52,259 nucleotides of DNA, from positions 1-52,259 of the forward strand of contig NZ_VZPF01000029.1 of NCBI RefSeq assembly GCF_008801695.1, read 5' to 3'. This document shows, piece after piece, positions 7,773 to 14,967 of this stretch; the stretch's first letter is position 1, and each line of letters begins with the position of its first letter. The notes under the pieces were generated by a model that was not told the DNA's origin, ran no database searches, and saw only the letters and a program-made list of their open reading frames with translations. The DNA comes from Pantoea stewartii subsp. stewartii (GTDB lineage Bacteria > Pseudomonadota > Gammaproteobacteria > Enterobacterales > Enterobacteriaceae). The translations under genes were made by a program, and so were the position numbers.

Positions 7773-8486
7773 CTATCGTCGGTAACGTAAGACAGAATAC
7801 CAGAAAACAAAGCCAATGATTTCTACATCGTTTTCGTTGGCTTCTTCATCATCATATTCGCGATTGATGCTGCGAATTAACACTTTACCACCAGGCTTGC
7901 GATAGAGCTGCTTGATACGCTTTAGATCACCTTGATTAATGGCGTATAACTCACCGTCAACGATCCGTTTATTGCCGGTATCAACTGCTACAGTTGCACC
8001 ATCAGGAATAACTGGTTCCATGCTGTCGCCAGAAGCCGGGAAGCATAGAACGCCAGAACCGTCAGTGCTGGCACCTACGCGCCGTAGAGTTGCTTTGGAG
8101 AAGCGGAGCTTAAAGCCGTTGTAATCTTCATCTGTGACGCGCCCATCTCCACAAGCAAATTCGATATCCTTCAAGAACGGCACTTCAACCTCATCTTTCG
8201 GTAGTGGAGTGTTTCGATCCCAAGTGTCTACCGTCCCCCATTCAGAAAGCGGCGGCAACCCATCATTTCTTTTTAGCTGCTTTGCATCTCCGCTACCAGT
8301 GAGAAGCCAATCTATTGAATAACCGTACTTTTCATGAAGCTGCTGGGCAGCCTCGCGACTGATTGAATCACGCTTAATCCAATTATTTACCGTTTGAGGA
8401 GATGCGTTTAACGCAAGGGCTAATTCTTTTTGTTTTAGCCCCTCAGTAACGAGTATGTGTTTGATTCTTTCGCTAATGGTTTTCAT
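7773..8486 (-). CDS. CI-like lysogeny repressor (XRE HTH plus S24/LexA peptidase)
   Basis: 237 aa. The N-terminal helix-turn-helix spans about residues 5-60 (KQKELALALNASPQTVNNW). The C-terminal S24 domain has the Ser nucleophile in GDSMEP (Ser155) and the general-base Lys in GDLKRIKQL (Lys189). A likely self-cleavage site is Cys112-Gly113 in FACGDG, as in UmuD rather than the usual Ala-Gly. It would bind the TGTTGAT operators on both sides, silence the lytic promoters, and be inactivated by RecA-stimulated autocleavage in the SOS response. Divergent from the cro-like gene. Confidence 0.93.
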   Translation of the reverse strand: MKTISERIKHILVTEGLKQKELALALNASPQTVNNWIKRDSISREAAQQLHEKYGYSIDWLLTGSGDAKQLKRNDGLPPLSEWGTVDTWDRNTPLPKDEVEVPFLKDIEFACGDGRVTDEDYNGFKLRFSKATLRRVGASTDGSGVLCFPASGDSMEPVIPDGATVAVDTGNKRIVDGELYAINQGDLKRIKQLYRKPGGKVLIRSINREYDDEEANENDVEIIGFVFWYSVLRYRR

Positions 8487-8545
8487 TTTCCCTCCCCACG
8501 CAACCGCAAAATAAACAAAAAGTTAATTTTTATCTATCATCATGG

Positions 8546-8586
8546 TGTTGATTTATCTTCTGGTGTTGATCAACATTATGTTGATT
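8546..8586. promoter_or_regulatory. Right operator-like region (OR) with pR/pRM between repressor and cro-like genes
   Basis: Three TGTTGAT elements start at 8546, 8564 and 8579; the middle one is a perfect 12-base palindrome TGTTGATCAACA (8564-8575). The same element occurs at 7476 and 7488. This matches the triple-operator layout of lambdoid immunity regions. TTGATT/TTGATC elements could double as -35 boxes for pR. The cro-like gene starts 20 bases downstream with Shine-Dalgarno GGAGG. Confidence 0.6.
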
Positions 8587-8606
8587 TATGTTTATCCGGA
8601 GGCAAC

Positions 8607-8834
8607 ATGATCAACAAATCACTGACCCCACTAGATAAAGCTATTGCTGCTGTTGGCGGGTGTCAGAAAACTCTGGCTGAAAAAGTTGGAGTGACTCCGC
8701 AGGCGATCAACATGCTTAAGCGCAGAGGTGGTCACTTGCCTGTGCGGAAAATATCCAAATTTACATCTGCTACTGGGTTAACTCGTGAAGAGTTGTACCC
8801 GGACTTGTTTTCACACACTGGCACTGCCGCCTGA
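8607..8834 (+). CDS. Cro-like repressor (YdaS-type helix-turn-helix)
   Basis: 75 aa from the ATG at 8607, which has CCGGAGG just upstream; longer readings of the frame lack such a site. LDKAIAAVGGCQKTLAEKVG-VTPQAINMLKRRG is a typical YdaS/Cro helix-turn-helix. Divergent from the repressor gene across the OR-like repeats, so its role is the lytic switch, repressing repressor transcription. First gene of the rightward early operon leading to CII-like and replication genes. Confidence 0.85.
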   Translation: MINKSLTPLDKAIAAVGGCQKTLAEKVGVTPQAINMLKRRGGHLPVRKISKFTSATGLTREELYPDLFSHTGTAA

Positions 8835-8871
8835 TTGGCGGCTTATCCATTCACCATAGGGATTATCACCA

Positions 8872-9192
8872 ATGGAGAACGCAATCGCACGAAAGTTAGA
8901 CCCACCAGTTATCAATCCGGTTGAGATCGAAAGCGTCCTGCTCAACCGGCTTGCATCAGTGGGCCAGAAGTCATACGCCGAACATATGGGCATTAGCGAG
9001 TCTACCGCCAGCAGGCGCAAAGCTGAGGGGCATTTCAGCACCATGGCAAAAGAGTTGGCCTTCCTGGGTATTCAGGCCGCGCCACCGGAGGCGGTGCTGG
9101 TATCGCGTGAATATTTGGCCTCAGTCGAAACGCTCGCCGATATCGGGCTGAAAGCGGAACGGGCCAGGCCGGGGCCGCTGGGGTGGGATTAA
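8872..9192 (+). CDS. CII-like transcriptional activator
   Basis: 106 aa. The helix-turn-helix region around SYAEHMGISESTASRRKAEG, the length and the position right after the cro-like gene fit lambda CII-type proteins, which activate repressor-establishment and integrase promoters. No promoter of CII type could be confirmed by eye. Confidence 0.83.
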   Translation: MENAIARKLDPPVINPVEIESVLLNRLASVGQKSYAEHMGISESTASRRKAEGHFSTMAKELAFLGIQAAPPEAVLVSREYLASVETLADIGLKAERARPGPLGWD

Positions 9193-9195
9193 GCC

Positions 9196-9449
9196 ATGAA
9201 CCATATCGAATTTATCGAAAAGCATGTGCGTGAAGAACTGTTGAAGCTCGGTTTCTCTCTGGGAGTGGCTCAGGGGGGGCATTCCAGGCTATCGACATGT
9301 ACAAGCGCATGAGCCAGGCAAGCAGAAAGGGGAAGATTTTTGATGATGTTTTACGGCACGCAAAGCTATGGGCGGAGATGCAGCAGTTACCCGCTGACAG
9401 GCTGGATAAGCGAAGAGTTAAACGGAACGCCCAGCCGGGCCTGTTCTGA
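9196..9449 (+). pseudogene. Small phage protein interrupted by a -1 frame change at a G7 run
   Basis: From the ATG at 9196 (MNHIEFIEKHVREELLKLG) the frame ends at TGA 9310-9312 after 38 codons. Re-reading one G of the run at 9273-9279 enters a frame open to TGA 9447-9449 that encodes AFQAIDMYKRMSQAS and continues for 56 codons. The joined 84-residue protein reads as one sensible helical protein of a type common between cII and O in lambdoid phages. The G_GGG_GGG heptamer is in the register of a classical -1 slippery site, so this could be a mutation, phase variation or genuine slippage. Function unknown. Confidence 0.6.
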
Positions 9450-9522
9450 AAAGGCGAAAGCCGCAGTGCTCGAACACATGCGGCCTTCAGGTGCAAATAC
9501 GGCAGTAATTGCAGGAGGAATA

Positions 9523-9669
9523 ATGGCAAAAAATAACCGCTATTACCAGACCGCAGTACACAAAAACAATACCCGCGATCGCTTCGTGCGTTCGGTTAAT
9601 CCGGCAGTGGCGGAGCGGATGCGCGCCATTCTGGAGGAGTTGAAACGCAAGGAGGAAAACCGTGGGTAA
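9523..9669 (+). CDS. Small basic protein upstream of the O-like replication gene
   Basis: 48 aa (begins MAKNNRYYQTAVHKNN; ends LEELKRKEENRG). Strong Shine-Dalgarno GCAGGAGGA precedes the ATG. It overlaps the GTG start of the replication gene by eight bases. Basic and charged, no family recognised. The same frame is open further upstream, but the ribosome site favours this start. Confidence 0.6.
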   Translation: MAKNNRYYQTAVHKNNTRDRFVRSVNPAVAERMRAILEELKRKEENRG

Positions 9670-10549
9670 TCTCGCAACAGTCATACCAATCAGACCGACT
9701 CTTACGGTCGTGGAGCGTCGGGTGGCAGATCTTGATGATGGTTATACGCGCCTGGCAAATATGCTTCTGGAAGAATACGCAGGCGCTGACCTGACGAAGC
9801 GACAATTCAAAGTCTTGCTTGCTGTTCTGCGCCTGACCTATGGGTGGAATAAGCCCATGGACAGAATCGCCAATTCCCAGATAGCTCAGATAGCACGCTT
9901 GCCAGAGAAGCGCGTCAGCGAAGCGCGAGTCCAGCTCGTCGGAATGAACCTGCTTACTCAGGTTGGCCGTAGCATTGGACCGAACAAAAACACCGCCGAA
10001 TGGTTACTACCAGCTGGTGAAAGCTGCGATACAGAAAATCCCTCAAAACAGGGGATAAATGACGAGGAAGAAGAATCCCTCAATTCAGGGGATAATCCCT
10101 CAAATCAGGGTATCCCTCAAAGTGAGGGAAAATCCCCTAAATCAGGGGAAGAAGAATCCCTCAATTCAGGGGAACACCAAAGACATATAAATACAATAAA
10201 TACTAATACCCCCCAACCCCCAGAGGGGGAGTGTGTCGGGCAGGAAGAAAAACCTGTCTCAAAGAAAACCCCGATCGACTACCAGGCAGTGCTGTCTGCA
10301 TACAACACCACCCTGGGAGACCGCCTTCCTCAGGCAGAGGCACTAAACGACAAACGTCGCCGTGCTATCAAACGCCTGCTGACCGAACTGAAAGAGCCAA
10401 CCGTCGAGGCTGTGGAGAATTACTTCGCCGCGTTCGCCGAGCGAGCGCCAAAATTTTATTTCGGGGAGAACGACCGGGGCTGGCGCGCCAGTTTCGATTA
10501 TCTGCTGCGCTCTGACACCCTGCTGAAAACCAGGGAGAAGGCGCTATGA
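9662..10549 (+). CDS. O: Lambda O-like replication initiator
   Basis: 295 aa with a GTG start at 9662 preceded by AAGGAGG. The N-terminal winged-helix domain (about residues 25-115, including LTKRQFKVLLAVLRLTYGW) matches the lambda O family, which binds origin iterons. The middle of the gene is low-complexity because its DNA is the origin itself (six iterons at 10038-10173). The C-terminal part (YQAVLSAYNTTLGDRLPQAE) resembles the helicase-loading region of phage replication proteins. It would recruit the DnaB-type helicase encoded immediately downstream; the genes overlap as ATGA. Confidence 0.88.
   Translation: MGNLATVIPIRPTLTVVERRVADLDDGYTRLANMLLEEYAGADLTKRQFKVLLAVLRLTYGWNKPMDRIANSQIAQIARLPEKRVSEARVQLVGMNLLTQVGRSIGPNKNTAEWLLPAGESCDTENPSKQGINDEEEESLNSGDNPSNQGIPQSEGKSPKSGEEESLNSGEHQRHINTINTNTPQPPEGECVGQEEKPVSKKTPIDYQAVLSAYNTTLGDRLPQAEALNDKRRRAIKRLLTELKEPTVEAVENYFAAFAERAPKFYFGENDRGWRASFDYLLRSDTLLKTREKAL
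10038..10215. other. Replication origin of prophage 1: six iterons plus AT-rich unwinding region
   Basis: Six 18-base iterons of the form ATCCCTCAAnnCAGGGGA start at 10038, 10075, 10095, 10112, 10132 and 10156. Each is a dyad (CCCT...AGGG), and the form is very close to the lambda ori iteron, of which lambda has four. An AT-rich stretch follows at about 10183-10215, as in lambda. Located inside the O-like gene, as in lambda. Expected to be bound by the O-like protein. Confidence 0.85.
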
Positions 10550-11943
10550 CCGACATGAACATGATCCCGCAGAACATCGAAGCGGAACAAAGCGTGCTGG
10601 GTGGCATGATGCTGGATAGCGGTAGCGATCGCTGCCAGACCGCCATGTCGATGCTCAAGCCTGAATCGTTCTACATCCGCCCCCACCAGGTGATTTTCGC
10701 CGAGATGCGGGAGCTGGTAGCCAACCAGAAGCCTATCGACCTGATCACCCTGATTGAGTCGCTGGAGTCCAAAGGTCTTGGCGAACAGGCTGGCGGCTTT
10801 GCCTACATGGCCGAAATATCCAAAAACACCCCCAGCGCAGCGAACATCGTTCACTACGCCATGCTGGTGCGTGAGAAAGCCATGGAGCGCTACGGCATCG
10901 ACAAGCTGACCAGCGCTACCGAGCTGCTGTATTCCCGCAACGGGATGACCACCAGCCAGAAGTTTGACGCTATTCAGACCCTGTTCACCGATATCGCTGA
11001 CTACGCGAAAACCGGTAATCGCCGGGGGCTTCGCGAATTCACCGAAGTCATGAGCGACTGGGTTGATGAGGTAGAAGCGCGCTGGAACGACTCAGACGCG
11101 ACGCGCGGGCTATCGACAGGCATCCAGTCACTTGACGACCTTTTGCAGCCCAAGGGGCTCGTTAAGGGCGCTCTGATGGTGATCGGCGCACGCCCTAAGA
11201 TGGGGAAAACCACGCTTTACAGCCAGCTGGCCGTCAACTGTGCCGAAGTTGAGCAGCTCCCGGCGCTGATGTTCAGCCTTGAGATGCCGGATAAGCAGAT
11301 CGTGGAGCGCATGATCGGGCAGGTCAGCCGCGTAAATACCGACGTGTTTTATGCCGATCGGTATGACGACGCGAAAGTGGCAATGGCTTTTGCCGCTGGT
11401 GGACGTCTGGCCCAAACCGGAAACCTGTACGTCGACGACACGCCCGGGATCACGCTGGCGCACATCGTTGCAGAGTCACGTCGCATCAAACGCGAACGCG
11501 GCGCTGTCGGCATGGTGCTGGTGGACTACCTGACCCTGATGACCGCAGACAAGGCTGACCGCAACGACCTTGCCTACGGGATTATCACGAAGGGGCTGAA
11601 GAACCTGGCGAAGGAGCTGAACTGCATCGTGGTGCTGCTTACGCAGCTGAACCGCGATCTGGAGAAGCGCACCAACAAACGCCCTATGCCGAGCGATTCC
11701 CGCGATACCGGGCAGATTGAGCAGGATTGCGATTACTGGATCGGCATCTACCGCGAAGGCGCTTACGACGAGAACGCAAACCAGGGCGAAACCGAGTTAC
11801 TCCTGCGGCTGAACCGCCACGGCCCGACCGGCGTTGTTTACTGCGACCAGCGCAACGGCGCGATCTACGACTGCGACCAGGCCGCTGCTGAGCAGAAGCG
11901 TCGCGCGAATGATGCCAGACCCAACAAGAAGAGGGACTTCTGA
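10546..11943 (+). CDS. DnaB-type replicative helicase
   Basis: 465 aa, the usual length of DnaB. The N-terminal DnaB domain (QNIEAEQSVLGGMMLDSG) is followed by a RecA-like ATPase with Walker A GARPKMGKTT (about residues 214-223), Walker B MVLVDYL and the LTQLNRDLEKR region. The phage thus supplies its own hexameric helicase rather than a lambda P-type loader. Its ATG overlaps the O-like stop. Unwinds DNA at the fork after O-like protein opens the iteron origin. Confidence 0.96.
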   Translation: MTDMNMIPQNIEAEQSVLGGMMLDSGSDRCQTAMSMLKPESFYIRPHQVIFAEMRELVANQKPIDLITLIESLESKGLGEQAGGFAYMAEISKNTPSAANIVHYAMLVREKAMERYGIDKLTSATELLYSRNGMTTSQKFDAIQTLFTDIADYAKTGNRRGLREFTEVMSDWVDEVEARWNDSDATRGLSTGIQSLDDLLQPKGLVKGALMVIGARPKMGKTTLYSQLAVNCAEVEQLPALMFSLEMPDKQIVERMIGQVSRVNTDVFYADRYDDAKVAMAFAAGGRLAQTGNLYVDDTPGITLAHIVAESRRIKRERGAVGMVLVDYLTLMTADKADRNDLAYGIITKGLKNLAKELNCIVVLLTQLNRDLEKRTNKRPMPSDSRDTGQIEQDCDYWIGIYREGAYDENANQGETELLLRLNRHGPTGVVYCDQRNGAIYDCDQAAAEQKRRANDARPNKKRDF

Positions 11944-12233
11944 TGAAAATCTACATTGCTGGGCCAATGACCGGCATCCCGAAATATAACCGTCCTGCGT
12001 TCCATTTCGAGGCGATGCGTCTGTCGTCAGAAGGTCATGTGGTGTTAAACCCCGCGACGCTTCCCGATGGCCTGAGCCAGCCAGAGTACATGGATGTTTG
12101 TCTCGCGATGCTCCGCTGCGCTGACGGCATTTTCCTGCTTTCCGGCTGGCAGAACTCAGCAGGCGCAAAAGCGGAACACGCTCTGGCTCAAAAGCTGGAT
12201 CTGGTAATCATTCATCAGGAGAACGCAGCATGA
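11943..12233 (+). CDS. DUF4406 protein (nucleoside 2-deoxyribosyltransferase-like fold)
   Basis: 96 aa. Begins MKIYIAGPMTGIPKYNRPAF, the hallmark of DUF4406; later MLRCADGIFLLSGWQNSAGA supplies the ribosyl-binding region. The family resembles nucleoside 2-deoxyribosyltransferases; whether phage members act on nucleotides is not established. Overlaps the helicase stop and the next start (ATGA). Confidence 0.88.
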   Translation: MKIYIAGPMTGIPKYNRPAFHFEAMRLSSEGHVVLNPATLPDGLSQPEYMDVCLAMLRCADGIFLLSGWQNSAGAKAEHALAQKLDLVIIHQENAA

Positions 12234-12397
12234 TCAATAAAACCAAAGAACTCGTAGCTGCCGGGCATGCGCTGGCGAAAGACCTGCATTGTGCTGAGTC
12301 TGCCGCGCTGGTGCGTGAGCTGGCGACGCAGCTGGATGTTCAGCGTGTTCGTGCTGACACATTAGCCACAAAACTTCGTCAGGGAGCTGCACAATGA
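12230..12397 (+). CDS. Small coupled phage protein
   Basis: 55 aa (begins MINKTKELVAAGHALAKDL, ends TKLRQGAAQ). It overlaps the DUF4406 stop by four bases (ATGA) and its own stop overlaps the next ATG in the same way, leaving no gap. It resembles the N-terminal helical part of Ea22-like phage proteins, though I am not certain of that. Function unknown. Confidence 0.6.
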   Translation: MINKTKELVAAGHALAKDLHCAESAALVRELATQLDVQRVRADTLATKLRQGAAQ

Positions 12398-13101
12398 AAC
12401 GCTGCCAATTCGATACATCCAGCCGTTTTCTGGTTGATACAGCCTTTCATCGTCTTGAGATAATTCGTGATGATGGCCTCTATCGCCACTTGCGCATGAA
12501 ACAACCAGGCACATCCTGTTATTACTTCGACGTGATCACCTGGCCGGGCTATCTTACCGTGACCGGCGACATGGGGACCTGGACATTCTCCCGCATCGCG
12601 GACATGTTCGACTTTTTTGGACCGTGGCAAGACGGTATTAACACCGGTTACTGGTCCGAAAAGCTGGAAGCTGGCGCTGGCTGCTCAGCGCGCGAGCTGC
12701 TGGCAAAAGAGTACGATCATGATGCTTTTTGCCGGAGCCTTAAAGAATCTTTGAGTGAGTACCTGGATGATTCGGAGGCAGAAGAGTCCGAAGACGAAGA
12801 CTGGGATGACGAAGACGATACTCCAGACAGTGACAAAGCTAAAGTTCGTGAGGTTGTTCGCGAATTATGTCGTTCTGAATTCAGCAACGACTGGGAAGCG
12901 TATCAAGCGGTCTATGAGGCTGACTGGCCCGAATGCTGGAGTGCATGGGATGTCTGCGACGGACTGACCTTTAAAACATATACCAGCCATTTTCGCTGGA
13001 TTTTGTTCGCTATCACGTGGGCTATCAGCAAATACCACAATACCAAACTTGTCGATAAAGCGATGGGGACGTTCCTTGCAGTGAGGGGAGGCGCATTATG
13101 A
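12394..13101 (+). CDS. Phage protein with a central acidic region, unknown function
   Basis: 235 aa. An ordered N-terminal part (SCYYFDVITWPGYLTVTGDM) is followed by a strongly acidic linker (residues about 125-150, mostly Asp and Glu) and a Trp-rich C-terminal part. No signal peptide or clear membrane segment. Conserved-looking gene of the nin-like region; the acidic linker could mimic DNA or bind a partner, but that is speculation. Confidence 0.7.
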   Translation: MKRCQFDTSSRFLVDTAFHRLEIIRDDGLYRHLRMKQPGTSCYYFDVITWPGYLTVTGDMGTWTFSRIADMFDFFGPWQDGINTGYWSEKLEAGAGCSARELLAKEYDHDAFCRSLKESLSEYLDDSEAEESEDEDWDDEDDTPDSDKAKVREVVRELCRSEFSNDWEAYQAVYEADWPECWSAWDVCDGLTFKTYTSHFRWILFAITWAISKYHNTKLVDKAMGTFLAVRGGAL

Positions 13102-13841
13102 GCAAAACATGGAAACACAACGACCTTGCCCATGATCTCGCCGAACATTTACGTAGGAATACCGCGCGGATCTGCTGGGAGGATATGCAGTTAGGTCCAT
13201 CCGGGACGTGCCGTCCTGATGTTTACTCTATCGCTCATAGCTATAGCAAATTTTGCCCGATCGTTTACGAAGTAAAAGTGAGCATGAGCGACTTCCGCGC
13301 AGACGTGACCGCAGGGAAATACACCAAATATTTTAAATATGCTGGTGGAGTGGTATTCGCAGTGCCAGATGGACTTTTGAAAAAGTCAGATATCCCAGAC
13401 GGATGCGGCCTGATGGTTCGTAAAGAGTCAGGCTGGCACACCCTGAAGGGCCCAACCATGCGCCAACTCGACAATCTTCCGCGTGATGCGTGGATAAAAC
13501 TGCTGATGGACGGAATGACGCGGGAAGTTGAGCGCACGCAGATAAAAAGCAGATCGTTCGGAGCCTGGTACGTTGAACAAAACCTGTCCAAAAAGCACGG
13601 CGAAGAAGTTGCCCACTTAGTCGCGCAGGCATTTAAAGCCAAAGACAGGCTGGAAAGTGAGATCAAATTTGCTGAGGAGCGCGCTAGAACTGTTCGCCAG
13701 GAAAGCCTGGAGGAACAAAAGCGCAGGGAAGAGCAACGCCGTCGGGAAGAAGAACGGCTGACAGATGCCCAACGGGATCTAGCCACGCTGCTTGGCGTTG
13801 ATCCTAACGCCCCGCGATATATGCATATCGAATGCTCTTGA
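13098..13841 (+). CDS. MmcB-like PD-(D/E)XK nuclease-fold protein (C-terminus frameshifted)
   Basis: 247 aa. RPDVYSIAHSYSKF and YEVKVSMSDFRAD supply the D...(E)xK pattern of the PD-(D/E)XK fold; the region to YAGGVVFAVPDGL matches MmcB-type DNA repair proteins. A charged coiled coil follows (about residues 190-230). The frame changes after GVDPNA: removing one C from the CCCC run at 13810-13813 continues RDICISNALERAV and on to a TAA at 13966-13968, giving a 289-residue protein whose end overlaps the next gene. The reading in this window is therefore probably a truncated version. Confidence 0.72.
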   Translation: MSKTWKHNDLAHDLAEHLRRNTARICWEDMQLGPSGTCRPDVYSIAHSYSKFCPIVYEVKVSMSDFRADVTAGKYTKYFKYAGGVVFAVPDGLLKKSDIPDGCGLMVRKESGWHTLKGPTMRQLDNLPRDAWIKLLMDGMTREVERTQIKSRSFGAWYVEQNLSKKHGEEVAHLVAQAFKAKDRLESEIKFAEERARTVRQESLEEQKRREEQRRREEERLTDAQRDLATLLGVDPNAPRYMHIECS

Positions 13842-13960
13842 GCGCGCCGTTACACGGCTGACTGAAAATGAGGAAATCAGCCGTATGCGCCGTATCTTAG
13901 GTGGTATGCAGCGCGAACTGAATCGCGGTCTTGAGTCGCTACCAGGCGAAGGGGCAGACA

Positions 13961-14299
13961 ATGGCTAAATCTGCTGCCGAACGAAAAGCCGCCCAGCGCG
14001 CCCGGCAAGCCGCTGCTGGTGGGCGTAAATTTGAGCTCATACTTGATACGCAGGAACTGGAGATGCTGGAGCGCAATTGCGCATCACGCCGCCCGGGGCG
14101 AGCGCCGTATGAAATGAGCGAATACGTTGCGATGCTGATCCGCCAGGATGATGCCCGGGTGCGCGGACGCATCAAAGCCATCAGCGCGAACCGCTGCGGG
14201 AAATGTGGCGATGCGCTGCCGGTTGAGTCGTGTCCTTGCGACGGTGATTCGCAATGCTGGGTTACGCGCGGCTGGCACGAAACCAAATTAGCGATGTGA
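13961..14299 (+). CDS. Small DNA-binding-like protein with a C-terminal Cys cluster
   Basis: 112 aa from the ATG at 13961 (MAKSAAERKAAQRARQAAAG). The basic N-terminal helix is followed by a ribbon-helix-helix-like segment (KFELILDTQELEMLERNC) and a Cys-rich end (RCGKCG, SCPCDG) that could bind zinc. The start is chosen because it overlaps the end of the restored upstream frame (AATGGCTAA). Function unknown; a small phage regulator is likely. Confidence 0.6.
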   Translation: MAKSAAERKAAQRARQAAAGGRKFELILDTQELEMLERNCASRRPGRAPYEMSEYVAMLIRQDDARVRGRIKAISANRCGKCGDALPVESCPCDGDSQCWVTRGWHETKLAM

Positions 14300-14327
14300 C
14301 ATGTCACAATATAATCAATAACATACG

Positions 14328-14347
14328 AGCCTCTTCGGAGGCTTTTT
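14328..14347 (+). terminator. Rho-independent terminator after the zinc-finger-like gene
   Basis: AGCCTC-TTCG-GAGGCT stem with a UUCG-type tetraloop followed by a run of six T. Closes the rightward operon that begins at the cro-like gene, or acts as a nutR-type attenuated terminator read through under antitermination. Confidence 0.8.
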
Positions 14348-14440
14348 TCTTTGCTGCCAAATTGCTTTTGCCTGCATGCCCAGCCATAATATCTGCGTCA
14401 GCCTGAGAAACTGACGACCATCTGCGCCACGGAGAACACC

Positions 14441-14539
14441 ATGGCGCTGCACCATCAGCATAAACACGACCGCCTGACGTTATCCGACGTCAGCGATTTG
14501 TCGTATCTGTCGCTTACCCTCTTCGGGGGTGACGCGTGA
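14441..14539 (+). CDS. Very small ORF coupled to ninB
   Basis: 32 aa (begins MALHHQHKHDRLTLSDVSDL). GGAG precedes the ATG, and its TGA overlaps the GTG start of ninB (GTGA), a typical coupling arrangement. His-rich start. May be a leader peptide for ninB or a real small protein. No family recognised. Confidence 0.4.
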   Translation: MALHHQHKHDRLTLSDVSDLSYLSLTLFGGDA

Positions 14540-14967
14540 ACATTCAAAAAGATGGCATTCGCCTCCATAAATCCAACTTTGCCGCTATCGGTCAGCAGAT
14601 CGGACCAATGCTGGAATCAGGCGATTGTTACCGCCTGATCATCAAACCATGGCGCGATAAGCGCACTCTTTCCCAGAACTCCCTCATGTGGATGTGGAAC
14701 GATGATGTGGCCACAGCTGCAAGCAAGCATTCATCGCAAACGCATACCGACGAAGAGCTTCACGAATTCTTCAAAAGCATGTTCTGCCCAGCGAAACAAG
14801 TAACTGTCTTTGGTGTGCAAAAGTGGGTTCAGTCGACAAAGCTGCTCGACACAGAAGAGATGACCTTCTATCTGCGCCGCATCGAGGTGTGGTGTGCCGA
14901 ACGCGGCATTAAGCTGCGTATTCCAGTCAATTCTGAATACCACGCAAAAGGACATGATCATGTTTGA
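14536..14967 (+). CDS. ninB: NinB (lambda Orf-like recombination mediator)
   Basis: 143 aa with a GTG start. The stretch YRLIIKPWRDKRTLSQNSLMW is the NinB signature (QN..LW region), and the C-terminal part (YLRRIEVWCAERGIKL) agrees. Lambda Orf/NinB helps RecA or Red load on SSB-coated DNA and replaces RecFOR. First recognisable gene of the nin region; its 3' end overlaps the homing endonuclease by eight bases. Confidence 0.9.
   Translation: MNIQKDGIRLHKSNFAAIGQQIGPMLESGDCYRLIIKPWRDKRTLSQNSLMWMWNDDVATAASKHSSQTHTDEELHEFFKSMFCPAKQVTVFGVQKWVQSTKLLDTEEMTFYLRRIEVWCAERGIKLRIPVNSEYHAKGHDHV

Noticed and set aside
10038..10173. Regular repeats that might be a CRISPR array
   Set aside because: Units are 18 bases, spacing is irregular and small, and the repeats are the lambda-type ori iterons inside an O-like gene.
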